A stretch of DNA of 32,930 bases from Verrucomicrobiota bacterium (lineage in GTDB: Bacteria; Pseudomonadota; Gammaproteobacteria; Nevskiales; Nevskiaceae), in contig CAJCJI010000292.1 of assembly GCA_903970595.1 (NCBI GenBank), forward strand, positions 1-32,930. The letters are read 5' to 3'. Position numbers and translations under genes: made by a program. Under the pieces are notes generated by a model. It made no database searches. It was not told the origin of the DNA and worked only from the letters and a program-made list of their open reading frames with translations. Shown piece by piece: positions 24,187-32,389 of this stretch. Position 1 is the stretch's first letter, and each line of letters opens with the position of its first letter.

Positions 24187-24795
24187 ATGGAACCACCTGA
24201 CACCCGCTTGCGAATCATCCTCACGGCCATGCAATTGTTCTGGGAAAAAGGCTACGGCTCCACCAGCGTCGCGGATATTCTCAAGGCCGCGGGGGTCAAC
24301 AGCGGCAGCCTGTACCACTACTTCGACGGCAAGCAGGCGCTGCTGCTGGCGGTGCTGGAGACCTATCACGCCGGCATCGGGCCGATGCTGCTGGAGCCGG
24401 CCTGGGCCGGCGTGGACGATCCGGTCGAGCGGATCTTCAGCCTGCTGGCGCGCTACCGCAAAAGCATCGTCGATACGGATTGCACCTACGGCTGCCCCAT
24501 CGGCAGCCTGGCCTTGGAGATTCACGAGCCCGACCCGCCGGTGCGGCAGAAGCTGATCGACAACTTCAGCGCCTGGACCGCCGCCATCGAACGCTGCCTG
24601 GCCGAGGCCGGCACGCGCCTGCCGGCGGAGCTGGACCGCGGCGACCTCGCCAGGTTCGTGCTGAGCACCATGGAGGGCGGGGTGATGCAGGCGCGCACCT
24701 ACCGCGACGTCGGCGCGTTCGACGCCTGCGTGCGCCAGCTGCGGCAGTACTTCGACGGCTTGCTGGCCAGGCCGCAGGTTCCGGCCGCGCATTGA
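24187..24795 (+). CDS. TetR/AcrR-family transcriptional regulator
   Basis: 202 residues; AAGGA five bases before the ATG. The N-terminal 60 residues form the TetR helix-turn-helix: ILTAMQLFWEKGYGSTSVAD, then AAGVNSGSLYHYFDGKQALL. The C-terminal ligand-binding domain includes CTYGCPIGSLALEI and a later ARFVLSTMEGGVMQAR block, as in TetR proteins of the TetR_C_6 / YcdC-like type. It likely represses its own gene through the palindrome at 24160-24179. Neighbouring targets could be the two genes just downstream. Confidence 0.9.
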   Translation: MEPPDTRLRIILTAMQLFWEKGYGSTSVADILKAAGVNSGSLYHYFDGKQALLLAVLETYHAGIGPMLLEPAWAGVDDPVERIFSLLARYRKSIVDTDCTYGCPIGSLALEIHEPDPPVRQKLIDNFSAWTAAIERCLAEAGTRLPAELDRGDLARFVLSTMEGGVMQARTYRDVGAFDACVRQLRQYFDGLLARPQVPAAH

Positions 24796-24840
24796 TCGTT
24801 CATTGACGGCAAGCCGGCCGTTTCCGGCAAAGGGGGAGTT

Positions 24841-24963
24841 ATGGGGAATGTGAATCTGTGGGCGGTATTGGCGGCGGCGGTGTCCGCCTTCCTGCTGGGC
24901 GGCCTGTGGTATTCGCCGCTGCAGTTCACCCTGTACGGCCTGGTTTTCGGCCTTTGGCATTGA
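24841..24963 (+). pseudogene. internally deleted DUF1761 gene (40 codons)
   Basis: The frame opens at an ATG with GGGGGAG upstream and encodes 40 residues: MGNVNLWAVLAAAVSAFLLG, GLWYSPLQF, then TLYGLVFGLWH. The first 29 residues match the start of DUF1761 membrane proteins (NxxAVxxAAVxxFxLGxLWYSP). The last 11 look like the end of the same family, while the roughly 90 central residues are missing. It may be a relic or a still-translated one-helix membrane peptide: the ribosome site is intact, and the next gene starts eight bases after its stop. Confidence 0.55.
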
Positions 24964-24971
24964 GGTCACCC

Positions 24972-25466
24972 ATGCGCGCCTTGTTTGCTTTGTGCCTGCT
25001 GCTGCCCCTCGCAACCCTCGCCGACGATGCGCCGGCCGAGCCGTACCAGCCGATGGCGTTCCTCGCCGGCCATTGCTGGAAGGGCAGCTTTCCCAACAAG
25101 CCGATGACCGACGAGCACTGTTTCGAGTGGGTCTACGACGGCCGCTTCCTGCGCGACCGCCATACGGTGCATGCCGAAGGCAAGCCCGATTATCTGGGTG
25201 AAACCATGTACTACTGGGATCCGGCTTCCAGGCAGATCCAGTTCATCTATTTCGAGAGCCAGGGCGGCGTCAGCAAGGGCAGCGTGCAGGGAGCAAGCGA
25301 CGGGCTGCTGTTTCCGCCCGCCAGCTATGTGGACGCCGATGGGGAACAGACCTACCGCAGCCACTGGCAGCGCAGCGGCGGCGATGCCTACGAAGCCGTC
25401 AACGAGTTCAAGACCAAGGATGGCTGGGTCGTGGCCTGGAAAATAAAAATGCAGAAGCAGCCTTGA
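24972..25466 (+). CDS. secreted protein, likely lipocalin-like beta barrel, unknown
   Basis: 164 residues from the ATG at 24972; GAGGT, overlapping the stop of the preceding frame, is its ribosome site, so the two are probably translationally coupled. The signal peptide (LFALCLLLPLATLA) is cleaved about residue 17. The mature part has PYQPMAFLAGHCWKGSF and DEHCFEWVYDGRFLRD, then GETMYYWDPASRQIQFIYFE. Such alternating strands and Trp/Tyr pairs suggest an 8-10-stranded barrel like those of DUF1579-type or lipocalin-like proteins. No function is known to me. It sits two genes after the TetR regulator. Confidence 0.75.
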   Translation: MRALFALCLLLPLATLADDAPAEPYQPMAFLAGHCWKGSFPNKPMTDEHCFEWVYDGRFLRDRHTVHAEGKPDYLGETMYYWDPASRQIQFIYFESQGGVSKGSVQGASDGLLFPPASYVDADGEQTYRSHWQRSGGDAYEAVNEFKTKDGWVVAWKIKMQKQP

Positions 25467-25527
25467 GGCGGCGCGGGCCGAATCGATAGCTTGACCGCGG
25501 GACTGCGCCCGGGTGTCCCTGGCGGAC

Positions 25528-25941
25528 TCAGGCGCGCGCGGCTTGCCTGGGGACGATCGATTCCGCTGGGGCCGGTGCGGCGCGCATGGCTGGATTGTGC
25601 CATTGGCAGATGATCGCCCCAGCCGCGTCCTGCACCTGGTAGTGGCTCACCAGATAGCTCAGGCTCATGCCTTGCAGCCGGGCCTGTGCCGTGAAAGCAC
25701 CGGGGAATTGCAGGCGCAGCCGGTCCAGCACCGCCAGCAGGCGTGCCAGCGCCGGGCGCAATGCGCTGCCGAGCAGGCGCGCGGCCTCATTGGCGGAAGG
25801 GTAAGAAGCCAGGATCCGGCCGGCCTGGTCGGAAAGCATTTCGGCGCTCTGGAAGCCCCATTGCCCTTCGGCCGTCATGGCGTAACGGACCAGCAACTCC
25901 GCGCCGGGTTTCAGCTCGGGCTTGACGCTTGCTTCAGGCAT
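25528..25941 (-). CDS. hypothetical soluble protein
   Basis: 137 residues from the ATG at 25941; GGGGAGAGGCAGG directly upstream is a good ribosome site, and the longer open frame to 26520 overlaps the GYF gene and is rejected. There is no signal or membrane segment. The N-terminal two thirds look like a mixed alpha/beta domain (PGAELLVRYAMTAEGQWGFQ, SANEAARLLGSALRPALARL). The ending QVQDAAGAIICQWHNPA precedes an Ala/Pro tail. I do not recognise a family. It is convergent with the secreted-protein gene at 24972-25466. Confidence 0.6.
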   Translation of the reverse strand: MPEASVKPELKPGAELLVRYAMTAEGQWGFQSAEMLSDQAGRILASYPSANEAARLLGSALRPALARLLAVLDRLRLQFPGAFTAQARLQGMSLSYLVSHYQVQDAAGAIICQWHNPAMRAAPAPAESIVPRQAARA

Positions 25942-26223
25942 CCTGCCTCTCCCCAGGTAGTGGCGGGGGCACATAGCGGCCGCCGCGTGCAGATGCCCAG
26001 GCGGCGCCGCCGTCCTGGTTTCTACTTGCGGCTCGCTCGAATTGTGGCACAGGCGCAGGCTTTTTGTGCGGCTGCGCCCTGACCGACGGTAGAGCTTGCC
26101 TGCCGGATGCGGCATCCTTGGCCTGTGCACGATTCCTGCTTGTGCAGGAGGCGGACTGCAATCGTATCGGCTTGAAGCGCGGCCATCGGATTGGCGCATT
26201 GGGCCGTCGGCCTGGGAGCAAAG

Positions 26224-26439
26224 ATGTCCGACACCATTTACCTGGGCCGGAACGGCCAGCAATTGGGGCCCTATGCCTGGGCGCAGATGGCCGCAATGGC
26301 GTCCACCGGCCAGGTGCGGCCGGGTGATCTGGCCTGGCATGAAGGCATGCCCAACTGGCAGCCGGCCGATCAGGTGCTGACCCGGCTGGGTTTCAGCCTG
26401 CCGGAAAAGCCGCGGCCGGGACCTGGCGGAGCGCGCTGA
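26224..26439 (+). CDS. stand-alone GYF_2 domain protein
   Basis: 71 residues from the ATG at 26224, with GGGAGC seven bases upstream. The sequence is one GYF_2 domain: IYLGRNGQQLGPYAWAQMAA, then GDLAWHEGMPNWQPADQV, with the LGPY, W and GMxxWxP positions typical of the domain. GYF_2 usually sits at the N-terminus of larger bacterial membrane proteins and is thought to bind proline-rich peptides; here it is alone. It leads a same-strand run with the GIY-YIG gene, which begins 10 bases after its stop. The 282 bases upstream hold two small hairpins (26105-26117 and 26134-26149) and no other gene. Confidence 0.82.
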   Translation: MSDTIYLGRNGQQLGPYAWAQMAAMASTGQVRPGDLAWHEGMPNWQPADQVLTRLGFSLPEKPRPGPGGAR

Positions 26440-26449
26440 AACCCGCACG

Positions 26450-26767
26450 ATGCCCGCACCCGCCGGATCGAGGAAGCAGCGCCCCTGGCTGCTGTATCTG
26501 CTCGAGTGCAAGGGCAACAAGCTCTACGCCGGCATCAGCCCGGACCCCGCTGCGCGGTTCGAGCTGCATCGCACCGGCCGGGGCGCCAAATTCACCCGGG
26601 CCAATCCGCCCCTGCGCATCCTGGCGGCGCAGACCTACCCGAACCATTCGGCGGCCCTGATCGCCGAGCGGGCGCTGAAGAAACTGCGGCGCCCGGGCAA
26701 GCTTTTATGGGCCCAGGAGCGGCGCTGGCCGGCGGTCGGCCCGGGCGCACCCCTGTGCGATACTTGA
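26450..26767 (+). CDS. GIY-YIG domain protein (YhbQ/UPF0213-like)
   Basis: 105 residues. The single-domain GIY-YIG fold is seen in WLLYLLECKGNKLYAGISPD (the YLL and YAGI pair replaces the textbook GIY/YIG), RFELHRTGRGAKFTRANPP and AALIAERALKKLRRPGK, with the conserved Glu of the last block present. Short proteins of this type (YhbQ) are putative structure-specific nucleases with DNA-repair roles suggested in E. coli. The start lacks a strong ribosome site; translation may be coupled to the GYF_2 gene 10 bases upstream. The TAXI gene begins 33 bases after its stop. Confidence 0.88.
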   Translation: MPAPAGSRKQRPWLLYLLECKGNKLYAGISPDPAARFELHRTGRGAKFTRANPPLRILAAQTYPNHSAALIAERALKKLRRPGKLLWAQERRWPAVGPGAPLCDT

Positions 26768-26800
26768 GGCACGCACTCAACGCTGGAACGGACGCCCGCT

Positions 26801-28171
26801 GTGACCGAGAGCCCGCCGAAAAGGGAATTCCCCCCGCTGCGACTGCTGCAGAAGATCCCGCGAATTTCCTGGCGCGACCTCGCCGTCACGCTGGGCCCGG
26901 TGCTGCTGCTGAGCGCGCTGGCCATCCTCGCCGCCTTGCACTTCGTGCGGCCGGCGCCGCCCGGCAGCCTGACCATCAGCAGCGGGCCCGACGGCAGCAA
27001 ATTCAGGACCGTGGCGGAGAGTTACCGCAAGTTCCTGGCGAACAACGGCATCAAGCTGGTGATCCTGCCCTCGCGCGGCTCGGTCGAAAACCTGCAGCGC
27101 CTGAGCGACCCTGATTCGGGCGTCGATATCGCCCTGGTGCAGGATGGAGTCAGGCCCGACGGCGGCGACAGCAGCAGCAGCGGCGAAGGTCCCGACCTGG
27201 TCTCCCTGGGCAGCGTCTTTTACGAACCCCTGACGGTGTTCTATCGCGGCCCGCGCCCGCTCACCCGCCTGTCCGAGCTGCAGAGCAAGAAGATCGCCAT
27301 CGGCCCGGAAGGCAGCGGCACGCGCCTGCTCGCCCTGGCCCTGCTCAAGGCCAACGGGATCGAACCATCGGGGCCGACCCAGCTGCTGGACCTGGAAGGC
27401 GACGCCGCGATCAAGGCCCTGGAGGACGAACAGGTCGATGCGATCTTCCTGGCCGGCGACTCGGCCACGCCGGCCAGCATCCGCCAGACGCTGCATGCCA
27501 AGGGCGTGCGCCTGTTCGACTTTCCGCAGGCCGACGCTTACGTCCGCCGCTTCCGCTACCTGAGCAAGCTGGAGCTGCCGGCCGGCGCCTTCGACCTGGG
27601 CGACAACCTGCCGGCCGAGCCTATCGCCATGCTGGCGCCGACGGTCGAGCTGGTCGCCCGCTCGGACCTGCACCCGGCGCTGTCGGACCTGCTGATCGAG
27701 GCGGCGCAGGCCGTGCATGGCCGTGCCAGCCTGCTGCAGAACGCCAGCGAGTTCCCAGCGCCCCTGCAGCACGACTATCCGATCAGCGACGACGCGGCGC
27801 GCTACTACAAGTCCGGCCGCAGCTTCGCCTATCGCTACCTGCCGTTCTGGCTGGCCAGCCTGGCGGACCGCGCGGTGGCGGTGCTGGTGCCGATCATCGT
27901 GCTGCTCATCCCGGGGCTCAGGGCGGTTCCGGCCTTGTACGGCTGGCGCATCAACAACCGCATCTATGGCCGCTATGCCGAACTGATGGCGCTGGAGCGC
28001 GCCGTGGTGGGGCCCCTGACCGAGGAGGAACGCGTCAACATGATGAGCCGGCTGGCCGAGATCGAACGATCGGTGATCGACGCGCGCATGCCCGGCGCCT
28101 ATGCCAACCAGATCTTCCTGCTGCGCCGGCACATCAAGTTCGTGCGGGACCAGCTGGCGGAATCGGCATGA
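26801..28171 (+). CDS. membrane-anchored TAXI-family (TRAP-type) solute-binding protein
   Basis: 456 residues from a GTG start. One membrane segment lies near the N-terminus (LAVTLGPVLLLSALAILAAL, about 29-48). The TAXI/NMT1-type binding domain follows (about 54-325), with LTISSGPDGSKFRTVAESYR, VDIALVQDG, GSVFYEPLTVFYRG and IAIGPEGSGTRLLALALL. A second membrane segment (about 355-372, VAVLVPIIVLLIPGLR) precedes a charged helical tail of about 80 residues that would lie in the cytoplasm. Ordinary TAXI proteins are free periplasmic receptors for a DctM-type TRAP permease; none is present here. The gene overlaps kup by four bases (ATGA), so the two are certainly close partners in expression. Confidence 0.85.
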   Translation: MTESPPKREFPPLRLLQKIPRISWRDLAVTLGPVLLLSALAILAALHFVRPAPPGSLTISSGPDGSKFRTVAESYRKFLANNGIKLVILPSRGSVENLQRLSDPDSGVDIALVQDGVRPDGGDSSSSGEGPDLVSLGSVFYEPLTVFYRGPRPLTRLSELQSKKIAIGPEGSGTRLLALALLKANGIEPSGPTQLLDLEGDAAIKALEDEQVDAIFLAGDSATPASIRQTLHAKGVRLFDFPQADAYVRRFRYLSKLELPAGAFDLGDNLPAEPIAMLAPTVELVARSDLHPALSDLLIEAAQAVHGRASLLQNASEFPAPLQHDYPISDDAARYYKSGRSFAYRYLPFWLASLADRAVAVLVPIIVLLIPGLRAVPALYGWRINNRIYGRYAELMALERAVVGPLTEEERVNMMSRLAEIERSVIDARMPGAYANQIFLLRRHIKFVRDQLAESA

Positions 28172-30108
28172 GCCCGGAGAGCAAGGGTCCGGCGCCGCAG
28201 CCGGCCGAGGCGCCGTCGGCCACCGCGGCAGCCATCGAGCACGGCGGCCGCCCGGACATCGCCGGCAGCCTGCCCTGGCTGAGCCTGGCCGCGCTCGGCG
28301 TGGTATTCGGAGACATCGGCACCAGCCCGCTATACACGCTCAAGACCGTGCTGGACCTCGCCGGCGACAAGCCCGATGCGTTTACCGTGCTGGGCTCGCT
28401 GTCCCTGATCATTTGGACCCTGATCATCGTCACCTCGGTCAAGTACGTCGCCGTCGCCATGCGCATCGACAACGACGGCGAAGGCGGCATCCTGGCCCTG
28501 ATGTCGCTGCTGGGGGTCAAGCAGCGGCGGCGACCGGCCATCATCGCGCTGGGCCTGTTCGGCGCGGCCCTGATCTATGGCGACGGCGCCGTCACCCCCG
28601 CCATCTCCGTGCTGTCCGCGCTGGAAGGCCTGGACATGGTGGCGCCCTTGTTCAAGCCCTATATCCTGCCGGCCGCCGTGGCCGTACTGATCGGCCTGTT
28701 CGCGCTGCAGCCGCTGGGCACCGCCAAGATCGGCCGCGCCTTCGGGCCGATCATGAGCTTATGGTTCCTGATCATCGCAGCGCTTGGCGTCTGGGGCATC
28801 GCCCAGCATCCCGCCGTGCTGTGGGCCATCGATCCGCGGAATGGGCTCAAGTACCTGTTTTCCGGCGGGGCCGGCAGCTTCCTGGTGCTCGGCGGCGTAT
28901 TCCTCTGCGTCACCGGGGCCGAGGCCCTGTATGCGGACATGGGCCATTTCGGCGTCAAGCCCATCCGCCTGGCCTGGAATGCCCTGGTCTTTCCCAGCCT
29001 GGTGCTGAACTACGCGGGGCAGGGCGCGCTGGTCCTGAGCGGCGCCGCGGCGCAGGGCAACATCTTCTTCCGCCTGTGCCCGCCGCTGCTGCTGCTGCCG
29101 ATGGTGATCCTGGCCACGCTGGCCACCATCATCGCCAGCCAGTCCATCATCACCGGCGCCTTTTCGATGACGCGCCAGGCCATCCAGCTCGGCTGGATGC
29201 CGCGCCTGCGGATCAGGCAGACCTCGCAGACCGGCTACGGCCAGATCTATGTCGGGCCGGTGAACTGGCTGCTGATGCTGGTGACCCTGGGCCTGACCCT
29301 GGGCTTCCGCAAGTCCGACAATCTGGCCGCGGCCTACGGCATCGCCGTGTCCGCCACCATGCTGATGACCTCGGCGCTGCTGTACATCGCCATGCGCGAG
29401 ATCTGGCGCTGGAAGCTGCCGCTCGCCGCCGCCGTGGCCGGCACGTTCATGCTGGTCGATGCCGGATTCGCCTCGGCCAATTTCATGAAGATCGCCGCCG
29501 GGGGCTATGTGCCGCTGCTGCTCGCCGCGCTGGTCTACGGCGTGATGTGGGTATGGCATCTGGGCGCCCAGGCGGTATGGGCCCGCATCCAGGAGCACAT
29601 GATGCCGATCGGGGAGTTGCTGTCATTGCTGGCCGAGCGCCGCATTCCACGGGTCCCGGGCACGGCGGTGTTCCTGACGCGCACGCTGCAGGACGCGCCG
29701 CCCGTCATGGTCTGGCACATCAGGCAGAATCGCGCCCTGCACGAGCGCGTGCTGATCGTCACCACCCTCACCGAATCCACGCCCTGGATGCGGAACCGGG
29801 AGCGCCTGAAGGTGGAGGAGATCGGCGCCGGCATCTGGCGCGCCACCGCCCGTTTCGGTTTCATGGAACGGCCGGACATTCCGTCCCTGCTCGGCCCGGC
29901 CAACGAGCTGGGCTGCAAGCTGAAGCTGGACGATGTCACTTACTACGTGGGGCACGAAACCGTGGTGCGCCGCCGCGACGGCAAGGGGCTGCCGCGCGTG
30001 GTGGAAGGCATCTTCGCCTACCTGCAGCGCAATTCGGTGCATGTCAGCGACTATTTCAAACTGCCGCCCGACGCGGTGGTGGAACTGGGCAGGGAAATTG
30101 CGATTTGA
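28168..30108 (+). CDS. kup: Kup-family potassium uptake protein
   Basis: 646 residues. The family signature VVFGDIGTSPLYTLKTVLDL is at about 46-65, and there are further marks NDGEGGILALMSLLGVKQRR, YGDGAVTPAISVLSALEGLD, TGAEALYADMGHFG and GQIYVGPVNWLLM. About 12 membrane segments occupy residues 35-450, and a cytoplasmic C-terminal domain of about 190 residues ends the protein. Kup proteins bring K+ into the cell by K+/H+ symport and are low-affinity, pH-tolerant systems; some homologues respond to cyclic di-AMP or bind caesium. The start overlaps the TAXI gene by four bases. The ribosome site lies inside that gene. Confidence 0.95.
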   Translation: MSPESKGPAPQPAEAPSATAAAIEHGGRPDIAGSLPWLSLAALGVVFGDIGTSPLYTLKTVLDLAGDKPDAFTVLGSLSLIIWTLIIVTSVKYVAVAMRIDNDGEGGILALMSLLGVKQRRRPAIIALGLFGAALIYGDGAVTPAISVLSALEGLDMVAPLFKPYILPAAVAVLIGLFALQPLGTAKIGRAFGPIMSLWFLIIAALGVWGIAQHPAVLWAIDPRNGLKYLFSGGAGSFLVLGGVFLCVTGAEALYADMGHFGVKPIRLAWNALVFPSLVLNYAGQGALVLSGAAAQGNIFFRLCPPLLLLPMVILATLATIIASQSIITGAFSMTRQAIQLGWMPRLRIRQTSQTGYGQIYVGPVNWLLMLVTLGLTLGFRKSDNLAAAYGIAVSATMLMTSALLYIAMREIWRWKLPLAAAVAGTFMLVDAGFASANFMKIAAGGYVPLLLAALVYGVMWVWHLGAQAVWARIQEHMMPIGELLSLLAERRIPRVPGTAVFLTRTLQDAPPVMVWHIRQNRALHERVLIVTTLTESTPWMRNRERLKVEEIGAGIWRATARFGFMERPDIPSLLGPANELGCKLKLDDVTYYVGHETVVRRRDGKGLPRVVEGIFAYLQRNSVHVSDYFKLPPDAVVELGREIAI

Positions 30109-30159
30109 GCGAGGCTTCTTTAGTGTGATGAGTTAGAAGTTCGCTGCATAAATTGAAGC

Positions 30160-30248
30160 CCGTTCGTGGCGAGTGTCGCGCGTAGCGCGATGTATCGAGC
30201 CACCAGCGGCGCGGCTGGCCCCTCTCCCCGCTTTGCGGGAAGAGGGGG
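30160..30248. repeat. REP-like double hairpin between kup and the amine oxidase gene
   Basis: The first structure has outer arms GTGGC (30166) and GCCAC (30199) around TCGCGC-GTA-GCGCGA. The second pairs 30219-30231 with 30235-30247 (CCCCTCT, one mismatch, CCCGC, TTT loop, GCGGG, AGAGGGG). The CGTTCGTGG opening and the CCCCTCTCCCCGC hairpin resemble common repetitive extragenic elements of proteobacterial genomes. The second hairpin may also end the kup transcript. Confidence 0.55.
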
Positions 30249-30304
30249 TATTCTTCAAAGGCCCGATTCGCCATAGCGCGGCAAGGGCAAACCAGGGGGT
30301 AAGC

Positions 30305-31900
30305 ATGAGCGGCGGGGAACACGGTTCGATGAGCCGGCGCGAGTTGCTGATGATGATCGGCGCCGCGGCGGGAAGCTCGGTGGCCTACCGCGCCATGGCC
30401 AGTCTCGACCTGGCGCCGGAGTCCGACTACCAGGGGCCGATCAAGCTCGAGGGCGATCCCAATGGGACCTCGGTGCTGATCCTCGGCGCCGGGCTCGCCG
30501 GCCTGGTGGCCGCGCTGGAGCTGCGCAAGGCCGGATACAAGGTGCAGGTGCTGGAATACAACGAGCGCGTCGGCGGCCGCAACTGGACCCTCCGCGGCGG
30601 CGACACCTACACCGAGATGGGCGGGTTCCAGCAAAAGTGCGAGTTCGACCCCGGGCTCTATCTCAACCCGGGCCCCTGGCGCCTGCCCTATCACCACAAT
30701 GCCATTCTCGACTACTGCAAGCGCCTCGGCGTGGTGCTCGAGCCGTTCAACCAGGTCAATTACAACGCCTACCTGCATTCCCCCAGGGCTTTCGGCGGCA
30801 AGCCGCAGCGCTACCGTCACCTGCAGGCGGACTTCAACGGCGGCGTGGCCGAGCTGCTGGCCAAGACCACAAAACAAAGCAAGCTGGACCATGCGGTATC
30901 CAAGGAGGACCGCGAGATCCTGCTGGAGTCGCTGCAGAACTGGGGCGCGCTGGACAAGAACTACGCGTACGTCAAAGGCTTCGATTCCAGCGAGCGGCGC
31001 GGTTACGACCGGGACCCCCGCGGCGGCGCGGGCGCCGTGCCCACGCCCTCGCAGCCGATCGCCTTGGACGAGATCCTGAAGTCCGGCCTGTGGCGCTATC
31101 TGATCCACGGGCACGTCTACGAATTCCAGACCACCCTGTTCCAGCCGGTCGGCGGCATGGACATGATCTCCAAGGCCTTCGCCCGCGAGGTCGGCGACCT
31201 GGTGCGCTTCAACTGCAAGGTCACCGCCATCAAGCAGAGCGCGGACAAGGTGACGGCCAGTTACATCGACAGCAAGTCGGGCGGGGCGCCGACCCAGGTC
31301 ACGGCGGACTGGTGCCTGTGCACCATCCCGGCCTCGATCCTGAGCCAGATGGACCTGGACGTCGGCGCGCCGATGCGCGATGCGATCAATGCCTTGCCTT
31401 ACGCGGCCTCGATCAAGGTCGGCCTGCAGGCGAAACGCCGCTTCTGGGAGCAGGACGAAGGAATCTACGGCGGCATCAGCTTCACCGATCTGCCCAATAA
31501 CCAGATCGCCTATCCCAACACCGGCTACTTCGGCTCCGGCAAGGGCATTCTGCTCGGCGCCTACACCTTCGGCCCGCATGCCTACGAATTCACCGCGCTG
31601 CCGCCCGAGGAACGGGTCAGGAAGGCCATCGAGTACGGCGCCCAGATCCATCCCCAGTACAAGGACGAGATCGAGAACGGCATCGCCGTCGGCTGGAACC
31701 GTGTGCCCTGGATCATGGGCTGCGCCGGCGAATGGAACGAGGAACGGCGCAGGCTGCATTACAAGGACCTGTGCCAGATCGACGGCCGGGTGCTGCTGGC
31801 GGGAGAGCATGTTTCCTATATCCCCGCGTGGCAGGAAGGCGCCATCACCTCGTCCCTGGACGCGATTTCGCGCCTGCACCAGCGCGTGGTGAACGGCTGA
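30305..31900 (+). CDS. Tat-exported flavin amine oxidase
   Basis: 531 residues from the ATG at 30305, with GGGGG six bases upstream. A twin-arginine signal is visible: SRRELLMMIGAAAGSSVAYR (RR at 11-12). The FAD fold starts with VLILGAGLAGLVAALELRKA (GAGLAG 61-66), Glu84 and VGGR (89-92), and closes with GRVLLAGEHVSYIPAWQEGA near the C-terminus; both ends are typical of the flavin monoamine oxidase family. It should fold with FAD in the cytoplasm and be sent across the membrane to oxidise an amine (C-N bond) to an imine. The next gene, a c-type cytochrome, is a likely electron acceptor, as CycN is for NicA2. The substrate is not evident. Confidence 0.88.
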   Translation: MSGGEHGSMSRRELLMMIGAAAGSSVAYRAMASLDLAPESDYQGPIKLEGDPNGTSVLILGAGLAGLVAALELRKAGYKVQVLEYNERVGGRNWTLRGGDTYTEMGGFQQKCEFDPGLYLNPGPWRLPYHHNAILDYCKRLGVVLEPFNQVNYNAYLHSPRAFGGKPQRYRHLQADFNGGVAELLAKTTKQSKLDHAVSKEDREILLESLQNWGALDKNYAYVKGFDSSERRGYDRDPRGGAGAVPTPSQPIALDEILKSGLWRYLIHGHVYEFQTTLFQPVGGMDMISKAFAREVGDLVRFNCKVTAIKQSADKVTASYIDSKSGGAPTQVTADWCLCTIPASILSQMDLDVGAPMRDAINALPYAASIKVGLQAKRRFWEQDEGIYGGISFTDLPNNQIAYPNTGYFGSGKGILLGAYTFGPHAYEFTALPPEERVRKAIEYGAQIHPQYKDEIENGIAVGWNRVPWIMGCAGEWNEERRRLHYKDLCQIDGRVLLAGEHVSYIPAWQEGAITSSLDAISRLHQRVVNG

Positions 31901-31932
31901 TGCGCGCCATGACCCGTCACAAGGAGCATCCC

Positions 31933-32364
31933 GTGAACCCCATTTCGCGCCATGCGCGCCGGGCCCTGTGCGCGAGCCTGATGATGTTGGCCGGCCCCGC
32001 GGCGCAGGCGCAAAGCAACGACCACAGCATCAGCAGCGGCACGAGCTTCGAGCAGCGTACCGGCGAAGACCTGTTCGAAGGCATCTGCCAGGGCTGCCAC
32101 ATGCCGCTGGCGCAGGGCGCCGTCGGCGCCGCCGCCTTCCCGGCCTTGGCCGCCAATCCGCACCTGGCCTCGAAGATCTACCCGGCCTTCATCCTGGTCA
32201 ACGGCAAAGCCAATATGCCGAATTTCTCCGGCATGCTCGACGACCAGCAGATCGCCGCCGTGGTCAATTACGTGCGCAGCCATTTCGGCAACCACTACAC
32301 CGATGAACTGACCCCCGCCGAAGTGAAGGCCCTGCGCCCGAAGCATCCTGTTCCGTCCGATTGA
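31933..32364 (+). CDS. periplasmic c-type cytochrome (single heme)
   Basis: 143 residues. I chose the GTG at 31933 because AAGGAG lies seven bases upstream; an ATG at 31900, overlapping the amine oxidase stop by one base, is a second possibility. The signal peptide (ALCASLMMLAGPAAQAQ) is cleaved about residue 27. One heme site, C52-Q-G-C55-H56, and a likely axial Met95 in GKANMPNFSG, followed by DDQQIAAVVNYVRSHF, define a class I cytochrome c. It would carry electrons from the preceding flavin amine oxidase toward a respiratory oxidase. The RidA-like gene follows by 25 bases. Confidence 0.9.
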   Translation: MNPISRHARRALCASLMMLAGPAAQAQSNDHSISSGTSFEQRTGEDLFEGICQGCHMPLAQGAVGAAAFPALAANPHLASKIYPAFILVNGKANMPNFSGMLDDQQIAAVVNYVRSHFGNHYTDELTPAEVKALRPKHPVPSD

Positions 32365-32389
32365 ATCCAGCTCAAATGGGAGAACCCGC

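Noticed and set aside
25942-26520. Extension of the 137-residue hypothetical protein to 330 residues
   Set aside because: It overlaps the GYF_2 and GIY-YIG genes on the other strand, and a good ribosome site supports the start at 25941.
26801-28171. Complete TRAP transporter operon
   Set aside because: Only the TAXI binding protein is present; no DctQ or DctM-type membrane gene occurs in the window.
30056-31879. 607-codon minus-strand open frame opposite the amine oxidase gene
   Set aside because: It is an antisense shadow in GC-rich DNA. The plus-strand product has clear flavoenzyme motifs and a ribosome site, and the minus frame gives no recognisable protein.
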